Of a DNA stretch of 64,000 nt, positions 48,001 through 60,800 are shown piece by piece. The DNA comes from Taxillus chinensis (lineage: Eukaryota > Streptophyta > Magnoliopsida > Santalales > Loranthaceae): positions 12,115,842-12,179,841 of the forward strand of contig CM042084.1 of NCBI GenBank assembly GCA_023512835.1, written 5' to 3'. Both the position numbers and the translations under genes were made by a program. The first letter of the stretch is position 1. Each line of letters starts with the position of its first letter. The notes beneath the pieces were generated by a model. That model worked only from the letters and a program-made list of their open reading frames with translations, was not told the DNA's origin and ran no database searches.

Positions 48001-50978
48001 CAAGGAAGGGGATTCAGCCATGGCGGCTTGGCTTAAGCGAGGCGAGGATCGGATATTCGACCACGGGTTCGAGCTATGGGCACGCGGATGATGTTGGTTT
48101 GGTTTGGACACAATTTGTGGGAGAGAAAGAAGAGCTAGTTGTTGCTAGTTATGGATGGTCGGGCATTGCGGCGGCCATGGCTCGTCATTGGGGAAAAGGA
48201 CGAGACGAGAGAGAGAGAGAGAATGGGAAAAAGACGGATGGTTTAGGTGGTGAATAGATAAGAGATGTATGGTGGCTGTTTTTTGTTTATGTTTTATTTT
48301 TATTTCGTTTATTTTTTTTGTTTAAAATGAATAGAAAGTGACATGTGGATTATAGAGAGGCGGGAAAGAAAAAAAAGGGGGAAATGTCTTTTATTTCCTA
48401 ATTTTGTAATTTTTAACTGATATTTTTGGTTTTTTTAGATTGGCAAAACAATCTAGTTTCCAGTAAAATGTGAAAAAATTATTTTCGAATTCGGGGTGTC
48501 ATGTCAAGTGACTCCGTACCCTTCTTTTTTGAAAATGAGTTTATTTTTACACCAAGGCTATATTGTGCGTCTCTAAAACGCTTTATCACATAAAATAGTA
48601 TTTTTTTATTTTTCGAAAATAAGCTTTTGGAGTGAATATATACAATATATATGTTAAATTTCTCATAATGATGAGAAGATTAACAATATGAGGTTCGTGA
48701 CTTGATCCAGAGTGTGATTTTAAATGTTAGTTGCTAGTTGATCACCATTATCGGTCTAAACATAGTTTTGACTATAACTTATTCGTTTGATATCAAATTT
48801 GAGCACGGTTGAAGACGTTAATCCTCGAATTTGATTCTATATCACCTAAAACTGGATTTTTGGTATTTAAAAGCCCTTTTAAATAAGTCATTGAAATACA
48901 CCATTCGAATTGACAATCACGTTTCTTTATTTATATGTACAAAGTGATTTATAAATAGAAAAGTAATTTAAAGTGGAAAATGAATGTGTATGTCCAACAT
49001 AGATAAAATGGGGTCCAACACATGTGTTACCATTAATTCTCCAATGGGCAACCTATCCGTGTTTCAATAATGAATTATGAATTTATGATTTATAATAAAC
49101 TATATTCAATATAGTTTTAAGCGTTTGATTCACCCAAGAATCTTAAATTAAACGACATGGGAGTATTATTACTCTTCGTATAGTGAAACAGTGGATTCAA
49201 CGTTCTTGACTTGATGTTCCCGCTATTTATAATATTATATCTCTAATATATCGAGGTATTTAAAACACTAAGTCGCTCACTCATTGATAAGTCAAAAAAC
49301 ATAAATTATAGACATGAATTAATCAAACGGTCTAAATTAAGATCAATCCATAAATTAGTTATCTAGCGATAGAATATAAAATTCTTCATATAATGCAACA
49401 GATATTAATTTGAGAATTTATTTTATCAGTCCTATTCAATATGTATAAATACATACTGGTACTACTATTTGTAAACTCTTTATAATAATCTTATATTAAA
49501 TCACTCCACCATAGAAATAGTTCGCACCACAATCTTATCAAAATAGAGCATCCCAATCTTTATTCACCAATTGTAAACCAATTTTATACTTAGTCTAATT
49601 AGTAAATCTATTGTATGCATCTTACACAATTTTGTACTTATGTCTATTTTGACTTTTTTGTATTTCACATGCTCGGTTCCAGGTCCCCTAGAGTTAGGGG
49701 CGGGACAATTCTTGTGTAGCCTATTCGTATCTGCCGTACCGCTCATGACATGTCCGTATCGAGCTGTTGCATGTGTCGTGTGATACATGCATCATCACGC
49801 ACATGAATCGTGTTGTGCAAGATATCTTCTACCATTGAGACTCTTCTTATATTTACTTTCCTTTGTTCATTAGAGATTTTTCTTTTTATTACTTTCTTTT
49901 ATTTAATTTGTATTATGATATTTTAGTATTTTACTTTAATTTCCTGACTGTAATAAGTTTTCAATTCCTAGATGTTAGCTTGCTTATAAATAGGTTATGT
50001 ATTTATTCATATTATTGACTATTAATAATCATAAACTCTAATATTATAGATTTATACTTATTTTCAGCTTTTCTAGTTAATTAATTGAATTGCTTGGACT
50101 AGGGTTTAAATATTCAGTTATCCTTCTCTAGATTGTTGTTAGAACCTAATCAAGGTCCTCAACAAGTTCACTTGCCACTATCTCACCACATAGTTCGTAG
50201 TAACCATACACAAAGGAGTGTACACTCATTTACTTTCATATCGGATATGTAAATTAATAACACTTGGACACGTCCCTAACTTTATTTTAAGTGATTGTTG
50301 CTATTATGAAAAAACATTTTGCAACTAAACTAGACAAATGCATTGCAATTATATCTTATGTGGTGCACTTTAATTAGATTATAATAAATATGTGGTTTAA
50401 TCGGACCACGCTGTGTAAATTACTATTGTATTGCAAACACGTGATTGGTGACATCTAGCATAGCTCTATTCCATATGCTTGATATGGTTAGGTTGGATTT
50501 TGATGTTAAATGGTGTTGTTTTAGCTTTCATATGTATGTTTTATGTGAGGATGCACGAGTGAGGAGTACATTGTTTTTTTTTTCTGGTTTATTTAATAAC
50601 TAATAGTAACAAAATATTTAAGGGTGTGTTTGATATGAGTTTTGGTTTCTATATTTTATTTTTTTGAATTCTGTTTGAGTTCGTATTAAATTATAATTTT
50701 TAAATAATTTATGTTTGGTATAAGAAAAAATACATTTTAAAAAGAATGTATAATTTTTAAAATTTGATCCCATCAAGATTTTAATAAAATAGTATGCCAA
50801 AGTAATAAAGTAGAGAAAAATTTAAAAAATAAAATTTATCTGAATATCTCAATAAAATAATTTAGTTCTGAAAACAAAAATTAATTACATAATTTACCAC
50901 TTTAAAATAATTTTTAAATTTATATTAATATTAAATTAAAATGAGTTAATGGGTTCACCAATTTTAAAATTGGTTCTG
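45044..50978. other. AT-rich repeat mosaic, no gene seen
   Basis: 45730-45960 ('gagttgtcaccaatta', 'aaaaggattagtacccc') resembles a plant gypsy LTR of the Tat/Ogre type from memory. 46440-46540 is a T/CT-rich tract. 47380-48250 is a GC-richer non-coding block with an (GA)n at about 48207-48222. 48460-49560 has further LTR-like sequence. 49660-49800 has a small G/C-rich patch. Reading frames are short and unstructured. I could not pair ends, so boundaries are not given. Confidence 0.35.
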
Positions 50979-51374
50979 GCATTAGCATGAGTTTGGATTT
51001 GCTGCTGATCCAGGTTTGATTATTATCGTGATGATTTAATAATTTCGGCACTCTATTGATATTTGTTTTAAAAATCAACTATTAAATTGAATAATCATAT
51101 AGTGTAGATCATATCTGTAAAATTTTATGTGATCTAATAATTAACTTTTATACTAATTAAATTAAACAAAAAATAAATAAATAAAAATTAATTTTAATTT
51201 TAATTTAATTTATATAAAAATTAATCATTAAATCACCATAAAATTTTATAATAATATATACTATATATATGATTATTTAATTTAAAAAATATTATGGTAA
51301 TACTAAAATTATTAAAACACCGCGATAATGGATGGTTAAACCAGAATGAACATCAAATCCGAGCTCCGGCATAC
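50979..51374. repeat. Long imperfect inverted repeat (MITE-like) upstream of PAT1
   Basis: The left arm 'ggatttgctgctgatccagg' followed by 'tttgattattatcgtgatg' pairs with the right arm whose opposite strand is 'ggatttgatgttcattctgg' then 'tttaaccatccattatcgcg'. The AT-rich middle ('aataatcatatagt' / 'tatatatgattattt') continues the pairing. This is a foldback-type element about 40-450 bp upstream of the PAT1 G-box. Confidence 0.5.
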
Positions 51375-51448
51375 CAAACGAGAGCTAAACAAATAAAATA
51401 AAAAACGATCAATTGCATTAACTAACATTAATATGGTGGGACATTCGC

Positions 51449-51454
51449 CACGTG
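51449..51454. promoter_or_regulatory. G-box CACGTG in the PAT1 promoter
   Basis: Perfect palindrome CACGTG about 360 bp before the PAT1 ATG; bZIP and bHLH factors bind this word in plants. Position fits a promoter, use is inferred. Confidence 0.5.
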
Positions 51455-51663
51455 TTCCGCTCTCTAAAATCGGGCGGCAGACAGCCACTCCCACCCCACC
51501 CAATTAAACCTCCCCACCTGTCCTCCCTCGAGTCTCCGCCACCGACCCTCCCCCTCTCTCTTTCCGTAGACATGTACTGCGCAAGAAACATAGAAGAAAC
51601 AAAGTCATCACCTCCCTCTGTCTCTCTCTCTCTCTGAGGGGGTCTCGCTCTCCCTCCTTTCCC

Positions 51664-51672
51664 AAACCCTAA
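51664..51672 (+). promoter_or_regulatory. Telo-box AAACCCTAA in the PAT1 leader/promoter
   Basis: Exact AAACCCTAA inside a CT-rich stretch (about 51610-51695). In plants this motif near the transcription start is common in genes of the translation and RNA machinery. Confidence 0.5.
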
Positions 51673-51697
51673 TCTATCTCTCCCTCTCTCCATTTTC

Positions 51698-51754
51698 ATG
51701 GTGGTTCTCGCTTCTTCTTCGCCTCGCTGGTTCTCAAATTTAGGGTTTTTTTGA
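51698..51754 (+). CDS. Short upstream ORF in the PAT1 leader
   Basis: ATG at 51698 opens an 18-codon frame (MVVLASSSPRWFSNLGFF) that ends at TGA 51752-51754, 55 bases before the PAT1 ATG. If transcription begins upstream of 51698, this would be a uORF. There is no sign that the peptide sequence is conserved. Confidence 0.3.
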   Translation: MVVLASSSPRWFSNLGFF

Positions 51755-51809
51755 TCCCCTCATACCCAGCTGCGCTGTTGAGCCCCCTGTATATATATAT
51801 CTCCGCGCC

Positions 51810-54800
51810 ATGGAGAGATCCGATGGCACTACCGATCTCCGGGACTTGCCGGAGAGCTCCTCAGGTCAGTCAGTCAGTCAGTCAGTCAGTCACTCACTCT
51901 ACTTGAACCCGCGTCCTCCCCCAATCGCTTATCGCCTTGTATTTGCTCAATTCTCCCTTCACGGTTGGATCTGCGTTTCTCGAGATGTCTGGTGATTTTG
52001 TTATTTTTTTCCCTGAGCTGGGTTTAAGTTTATTTACTTGGAATCCTTGTCCTGGAACCTGTTCTCGATTCGAATGGAACAAGGTCCGAGTGTGGACAAG
52101 ACCCTTATTTCCCCCCTTTTGTTTCCTCACCTTTTAATATATATATATATTTAAAATTCCAGGACTTCGTTTTTAGTTGCTGTTGATTTTTATTGGCCGA
52201 CCGTATCGATTTATTGTAGTTATGTTCGTTTCTAGTTCTTAAAACGTGTTTCTGAATCATGGGTTTGGGTGTTTGTTTTGTATTTTGGAAAAAATAAAAT
52301 AAAGTTTTGAAACTTGTATACTGGTGAAGCATGCAGCAGGAGGCTCGATCATGATCATGTGATTCATGTCAGCTTGTTTCGATTGTTTTGCAGAGAGTGC
52401 TACTCTCTTCGATGCATCACAGTACGCTTTTTTTGGTGAAGACGTGGTGCAGGACGTGGATTTAGGGGGGTTGGAAGATGAAGAACTTGATAAGAATTTA
52501 TTTGGACCTGCTGATGATGAGTACCAATTGTTCGAAAAAAATGAGGTAGCTTTTTCTCTTTATGTATATTTCATCAACAAATTATACCCAGTAAACAGTC
52601 ACTCGAAGTTAGCCCTATCGGTGGANNNNNNNNNNNNNNNNNNNNNNNNNNNNNNNNNNNNNNNNNNNNNNNNNNNNNNNNNNNNNNNNNNNNNNNNNNN
52701 NNNNNNNNNNNNNNNNNNNNNNNNNNNNNNNNNNNNNNNNNNNNNNNNNNNNNNNNNNNNNNNNNNNNNNNNNNNNNNNNNNNNNNNNNNNNNNNNNNNN
52801 NNNNNNNNNNNNNNNNNNNNNNNNNNNNNNNNNNNNNNNNNNNNNNNNNNNNNNNNNNNNNNNNNNNNNNNNNNNNNNNNNNNNNNNNNNNNNNNNNNNN
52901 NNNNNNNNNNNNNNNNNNNNNNNNNNNNNNNNNNNNNNNNNNNNNNNNNNNNNNNNNNNNNNNNNNNNNNNNNNNNNNNNNNNNNNNNNNNNNNNNNNNN
53001 NNNNNNNNNNNNNNNNNNNNNNNNNNNNNNNNNNNNNNNNNNNNNNNNNNNNNNNNNNNNNNNNNNNNNNNNNNNNNNNNNNNNNNNNNNNNNNNNNNNN
53101 NNNNNNNNNNNNNNNNNNNNNNNNNAATGGAACAAGGTCCGAGTGTGGACAAGACCCTTATTTCCCCCCCTTTTGTTTCCTCACCTTTTAATATATATAT
53201 ATATTTAAAATTCCAGGACTTCGTTTTTAGTTGCTGTTGATTTTTATTGGCCGACCGTATCGATTTATTGTAGTTATGTTCGTTTCTAGTTCTTAAAACG
53301 TGTTTCTGAATCATGGGTTTGGGTGTTTGTTTTGTATTTTGGAAAAAATAAAATAAAGTTTTGAAACTTGTATACTGGTGAAGCATGCAGCAGGAGGCTC
53401 GATCATGATCATGTGATTCATGTCAGCTTGTTTCGATTGTTTTGCAGAGAGTGCTACTCTCTTCGATGCATCACAGTACGCTTTTTTTGGTGAAGACGTG
53501 GTGCAGGACGTGGATTTAGGGGGGTTGGAAGATGAAGAACTTGATAAGAATTTATTTGGACCTGCTGATGATGAGTACCAATTGTTCGAAAAAAATGAGG
53601 TAGCTTTTTCTCTTTATGTATATTTCATCAACAAATTATACCCAGTAAACAGTCACTCGAAGTTAGCCCTATCGGTGGATTTCCTCAATGAATGTCGGTT
53701 CAATTTTTTGCTTTCTCAATGCTTCAAGTACATAAGTTAGCTGTCACTGACAGTATCCCAGTGTTTTTTTAAAAATTAGTTTAAGTCTATTCATATTCCT
53801 TTCACTATGCAAGAAAACGCAATGATGTGAGAATTAGCTAAAACACAAGGGGGCAAGAGGCCAGTTTGGAAAAGCATGTTGTTTATAGAGATCTTTTTGG
53901 TAAAAAAAGTACTTATAAAAAAGTTTTACTTTTTTAATAAAAATCAAAAGTAATTTAAAGGTTGCTTTTCAAAGATGCTTTACCCAGGAGAATTTTTAAA
54001 CTTTTAGAATGCAACATTAACCCTAATTCATCTCAACTCCCTCCTTCCATCCTTTTGCTTTTTAAACACCCTATGCTGAATTGCAATCCTCCATTGCCCC
54101 TGTAACCCTCCGTCCCAACCTCCACCTTTCTGGCCTAATTTCTCACTTCCCTGCCATCCTCAACTGGCTACTCCAGATGTTCTTCACTTCGATTTGCTGA
54201 GGATCTTGTTTATGGGCAAAATTTTCATTGAAACACTTCAAAGTTGGTGGGAACCTTGCCATTGGAAGTCACACTTAACCACAGGCACAAGTCTGTTATT
54301 GTTGCCTGGATTCACTATTGAATCCCCAAACACAATCACAGCCGAAACACTCTAATTTTGCACTACACTTGTGACGACAACTTCTCCTCTTTTTGTAGCC
54401 AAACAGATAATTGCAACAAATGTGAGCACCCAAATAATTAATCTTACAATGATGGTGTTGCTTCTTGCTAAAGAAGGAAAGGAAGAAGAAGAGTATGGAG
54501 ATTGTTAATTTTCCGAAAACATACAGGCTGTGACTATTTTTTGAAAGTATAGAGCCTGTTTGGTATAATGATATTATTTTGGAGACATGATTATTTTTTA
54601 AAACAGTGGATTCGATGAATTTAAAATTATTTTTGAGTGATGAAAATTAATTTCGGCACATAGTTTTTAAAAAAAGTCATGTTTTCAAAAATAGTCATGA
54701 TGTGCCAAATAGGGCTATAGCTTGTTAATTTTCTTTTGAAATTTGTTTTAGGTAAATGATATTGAAGTATTCAGTTTTGTTTTTTCAAATTTGGTCTCAA

Positions 54801-57800
54801 TCTTTTTTTTTATCCAATTGTATATCCCCCCTCTCTCCTCCCTTTAAATTCACACCAAGCGGTAACTTTTAAAGATATTTTTGTCTTTTTAAACATTTAC
54901 AATAATTTTGTTTTTGATTTATCAAACATTTGTTTTTAAAATTTATAGCACCTTTAAAATCATAATTTATCAAATACTCATTTGTTTATTTTCACGCAAC
55001 TTTTTTAACTTAGTTAAAAATAATTTTTTTAAAAGCATAATATTACCAAAATGGACCAAGGATTGTCTTCAAGTGGTGTAGTAATTTTTGTATTTAGTGG
55101 ATTATAACTATTTAACTAGTCAAATCATTGTTAAACAGCCCACCTTCACTTTGGGCATAGGGTCTAGGAGAATTTATTTATCATATAATTCTTGTTGATT
55201 TAATAATTGGCTAATTTATATTGTTTGCAAGTTTTGTTTCTCAATATTTAGCATTTATAAATACTTGCGGCATATTTATTTATTTACATAAATTTTGTAT
55301 ATTATAATTATAACTTGACCAAAAACTCACAAAAGAGAGGCCTGATTTATTCATAAATATGTTGTTTCTTCGGGTTGGAGTATTTGGGCATGTTTTTTTT
55401 TTCTTTTTTTGATTGTGATGTAATACTATTGTTTTCTTTGTAATTCCTCATTTTGTGCTTACGAGATTGTAGAAATGTTGGCTTGCAATTTCTGTTATTC
55501 TGCTCTTTGATTTGGAAATCTTTTTATTATAAGCATTTTTTGGTTGCTAAATAGCGAATTGATGTGTCCATTTTCAAAATGTAATTTGTAATGTTCACAA
55601 ATAAGTGCAAGAGTATGTCTCGAAAGATATAATAGCGACACTCAAGGCATGATTAGTTATATTCTCAAAAACCGTTTCTTTGATCTCAGAACACATTGAA
55701 AACAAAATAGCAAAACATTTTAAATGTTTGTTTTTCAATTTTTTTGTTTAATAAAATTTTGAAACGGTTTAAAAACTATTTGAAAAGTTGCTTTTAAATG
55801 AGCTATCTCTTGCTATTATGTTTCCTGAAATTATCAAAAAAATAAAAAGAACAAAACCAAGCATGCTCTTAATTGGGAAGAAGTGTAGTAAAAAATTTCA
55901 GGTTGTATGATCTAAATTTCAATTTCAGCAATAATTATCATCCTGGAAAAAATGGTTAGCTCTTTGATGTTGGCCTACGTGTGTCACTCGAACGACAAAG
56001 GGTGATGCGAAGGCGATGCTAGTGACTGGTTTGGCTTTTTTTGGGGACCTTGAGTTGATCCAATGAGCTTGAAACTCCTGTTGTGTAATGTGTGGGGGCT
56101 CCATGATTGGGCGAAGTGTCTTTGCCTTAGTAATTTGTTTCAGGAGTGGAAGACATAGTTATTAAGGAGTGGAAGGCATAGTTATTAAAAACGCAATGCG
56201 CACCTAAGGCGCAAAGGCTGGGCCTGGCCCAGGCGCAAGGCGCCAAAAAAAGCACGGGCCTGAAGGACATGAGGTGCACCTTTGTATAAAAAAAATTATA
56301 ATATATATTAATGAAATAAACACATCAATTTAAACATAAATATACTTGTGTTGCATACTTCTAACTTGGATCTCTTCTTGAATTTTCAGAACTCATGGAT
56401 TACAAATATTTAAAAAATAACCCAAAAATAATCGGTATTAGTATTAGATATTGAGATAGAGCAGTAACTAAAAATAAATAAGCAGTACAGAGTACAACAG
56501 ACTGCTCTCTTCACTCTTCTCTTTTCACGATAGATACTAAAAACAAAAACAGACTGTGAATGACAGAGAAGATGTCGTGAAGAGTTGTGTTGACGCATAA
56601 AAAAGACAAAAAAAAAAAGCAAGATGCGAACGACATAGAAGACATGAACGAGGAAGAGAGAAGACACGACTGCGAGACGGCAAGAGACACGATGCAATCT
56701 ACAAGATGACTGAGAGAAGACACAATCTGTGAAATGCGACAGCAGCGGAAGTTAGCGGCAGTCGGAGAAGAGAGAAGAGAGAAAAGAGAAGAAGAAGAGA
56801 GAACGACACACCTAATGTTGATGGACGATCACGAGACGACCGAGAGAAGACCCTGAATCGCTGTCGCTGAAGGTTGGTGTTGGAGGACGATCGCGATCGA
56901 CTCTTTCTTTTTTTTCATTTCGATATATGGAAGATTGACGCATGATCGCGTCGTCTCCTCAAGGCGTCGCGATGCCTTGCGCCTGGTGAAGAAGCGCTAA
57001 AAAGTGCGCTTCACGGAAGCCGCCTCGACTGGGAGAAAGGTGGGTGCTACTCATGCGCCCGCCTAGGATTTGCGCCTAGGCGCGCCTTAGGCGCTCCTTT
57101 AATAACTATGGTGGAAGGCTAACATTATTTGTCTATAGGAGACTAAGTTGGAGATTGTGTTGAAGGACCTCGTGAAGCTTTTGTGGCGATGCCGTTTCGT
57201 GGATTGGTTGTTTCTTGGTTTTGTGGGGGCAACTGGAGTCACTTGTTCAATGCAGTGCACTTCCCTTATGAGAAGATGGGTTCGACAGGATTGGATTTAC
57301 TCCTCCGATAGTTAGCTTCTCGGAGTTTATTGATGCTTTGGGATTAGTTGATCTTCCGTTGGTTGGAGGGGCTTTCATGTGGTCTAACAACCACATTGAG
57401 TCGCCCTTTTTTTGACTTGATTGGTTTTTGTTATTCGTGGATTGGGCTAGGCAGTATGTTCTTCTTCGTTAGTCGAGGATATGTTGGTAGTGTTACAATT
57501 ATTTTTTGGTTCTCTTAGAGTGGTCCTTTGCCATCGTGTGGTTGACCTTTTCAGTTGGAGAACATGTCGTTGTTGGATGATGGGTTTGTGGACCGGGTTC
57601 AGTCTTGGTGGGAGTCATATCGGGTGGAGGGGACTTCGAGTCACGTGCTTGCCTCAAAGCTAAAGTGTTGAAAATATGGAATAATGTCATTTTTGGATAG
57701 GTTGGCGTCCGGACGCACACTGTGATGGCGGATTTGAGTGCTCTTGATGAGCTGCTTTGGCCTTTATCAGAGGAAAGGGGGCACAAAATTGTGTTGGCTT

Positions 57801-60800
57801 CTTCTCTTGGGCAACTATTGTTGATGGATGAGATCTCTTGGCAGCAGAAATCTCGAGCCCTATGACTTCATCAAAGAGCTAACCACTTTTTTCATTGTAT
57901 GGCTAACTCTAACAGGCGTACCAATACTATTAGAAAGTTGCACATTGATGGTTGTGTCTTGTTGTGTTAGGAGGATATTTGGGACCACATCGTGTAGTTT
58001 TATGAGTCTCTTTTTCGAGAGAGGATCTCTCTTGTCCTCTTCTTGATGGGATTTAGTTTGATGTTCTTTTTGAGGCGGATGCTACATGGATTGATTGTTT
58101 GTTTGAGGAGGAGGTGGCATCTATGGTTTATGGTTGTACAGGGGATAAGGCCCTTGGTCTGGATGGGTTTCCTTTGGCTTTCTTTCAACACTGTTGTACT
58201 GTTTTGTGGTGTGATGTCATGGGTGTGTGTACAGAGTTTCAGAGCATTGTCGGTTTGAGAGGAGTCTTAATGCGACTTTTGAGGCCCTTATCCCCAAGAA
58301 GCTGGAGACGGATGACTTGATAGATTTTCAGCCTTTTAGTTTGATTGGGAGCATGTATAAAATCATTGTTAAACTCCTTGCCAATCGGTTGAAGTCTATT
58401 TTGGGAAAGATTGTTTCTCCCTCTTAGGGTGTGCTTGTGCCTTGACGGTAGATTATGGATTTCGTTCTCATCGTGAATGAGTGCCTTGATAGTCACATCA
58501 AGGTTGTCCTTTTGTGCAAATTGTATTTGGAGAAGGCTTATGATCATGTTCATTAGGGGTTCCTTTTTATGTTCTTCAGCATTATAGCTTCTCGATCAAG
58601 TGGAGGCGTTGGATATTCTTTTGTATCTTTACTGTTCGGTTTTTGGTTCTTGTTAATAGCAGTACCTGTGGGTTTTTCTCGAGTTACTGAGGCCTCTATC
58701 AAGGGGACCCATTGTCTCCCATGTTTGTTATTGTTATGGAGGCTTTTAGTCACATGGTGGGCTGGACCACATCAGTTGGGCTTCTTTCTGGATTCTCGGT
58801 TGGCTGCCCGAACAAGGGTATACTTGTTTCTCACCTTCTTTTTGTTGATGACACTCGTGTTTTGTGAGGCGGACCTGGGGTAGTTGTTTCATATGTGGTC
58901 CATCCTTGTTTGCTTTGAGGTTGCTTTAGGGTTGTGTCTAATCTCTGCAAATCTGCTTTGGTTTTCGTTGGTGATGTGCCTCATTTGTTAGTGCTAGCTA
59001 CTACCTTAGGGTCTTAGATTGCTCAGCTTTTCCTCTTGTATTTGGGTTTTCCATTAGGGCATCTTTTATGGCTATCACTATTTGGGAGGTAGTTATTGAG
59101 CGGATGGAGCGTTGTTTGGCCGGGTGGAAGCGCATTTACCTCTCCAAGGGAGGTCGGCTCACTTTGCTTAGGATCACCCTTTCCAGCTTGCCGATATACT
59201 ATCTCTCTCTATTTCCTCTCCCTATAGCCATGGCTTCTCGGTTTAAGTGAATCCAAAGGAATTTCCTTTGAGGATCTGAGGTGGGTGTGCTGAAGACTCA
59301 TTTGGTGGACTAGGATAGTGTGTTGTTCTCTTTCTCGTGGAAGCTTGGCCATTAAAAAGATGTGTCAGTTTATTGCTTCTCTTTTTGGGAAATGGTTGTG
59401 GCTGTTTAGGGTGGAGCGGGGGCTCTATGGCGGGTGGTTATTGCGGTGAAGTATGAGGTTACCGCCAGAGGATAGATATCTTGTTGCCTTGTGGTCTTCA
59501 TGGCGTGGGGTTGTGGGAATTCATCCATGCGGGGTGAGACTCTTTCTCTCAATTTGTGGTGTTTAAGTTGGAGATAGTGCTTTTATCCGTTTTTGGCATG
59601 ATGTATGGTGTGGTAATTTTCCCTTAAAGCTTGTTTATTTAGAGTTGTATTGGCTTGCATGTTCTCCAGATGCTTTTGTGGCCGATTTTCACTTTCATTA
59701 GGGTTCTATCATAAAATGGAAGGTGACTTTTTTCTCGCTGCGTAGGATTGGGAGTTGGAAGCTTTTTTTGTGGCATGTTATATTCAGCTCTCCCCGCAAG
59801 GTCGGACACGGATAGGATGTGTTGGCACCCCTATTAGGTTTGGAGTTTTTATTTCCTTCTCATGCCTATTCGAATTAAGCACTTTTCTTGGCAAAGTGTT
59901 CGGAAGGCATGAGTTTCGTTTAGAGTTGCTTTTTTCGCTTAGATCGCGGTCATGGGTTAAATTCTGACCATTGATCATTTGAGGCGGTGGGGTATTGCTC
60001 TTGCTAGCCGGCATTACATGTGTAAGGCTTCCGCAACGTGCGTAGACCATCTGTTCCTTCACTGTCCTTATGTTAGGAGATTGTGGGATATGATCTTGGG
60101 CTTGTTTGCCTCCTATGGGTGATGCTTTCGTTCTTTCACATCTTGTTTGCGTATTGGTTAGGGGGTGTGGGATGGCATTCGGTGGTTTGACGGGTCATTT
60201 TTCATTGCCTTTTGTAGAGTCTTTAGCTAGAGCGGAACACACGTGTGTTTGATGACTGAGAGCGGTCTGCTATCGAGTTCTCTATTGTTTTTCCTTCCGT
60301 TCTTTGGAGATTAGTTGGATGCTTCGGGCGGGGTTTGTTTTTTTTTCATGTAGAAAGTTGTAAATGGCTGTTTCTTTTGAGCTGATTGTTGTATTTTTGA
60401 TCTTCGAGCACTTCTTTGTGGGCAATTCTTTTCTAATAGAATTTATCTTATAAAAAATTCATCTCATTACCTGTTTGATTTCACTCAGAAATTAATGGCT
60501 TTATAAAGTGGAGTAGATGAAATATCATTCTTTTTTGATAGGTGTAGATGAAATATCATTCTAAGAAATGAACATCATTATCTTTAATGTAAAGAAGAAG
60601 AAAAGGATGAAGATACTGAAAAAAATCACTTGGAAGAAAGAAGATGAACGGTCACCGCTATAGAAAAATAAATGGAAGGAGTGCACAACAGAGCAGAGAG
60701 AGGTTGCAAGAGGGAAGTTAGGAGTAATTTAATAAATATAAAAGGGCTGCATTGTCACTGTTACACCCAAGAAAGAAGGAAAAAACAGAGAAGAAAGAAA

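Noticed and set aside
52366..53208. Long ORFs running through the N gap
   Set aside because: The central residues are undefined bases; these are artefacts of translating N.
52394..53599. Genuine duplicated exon 2 in PAT1
   Set aside because: The exon length is not a multiple of three and the copies end exactly at the gap edges; an assembly artefact explains it better.
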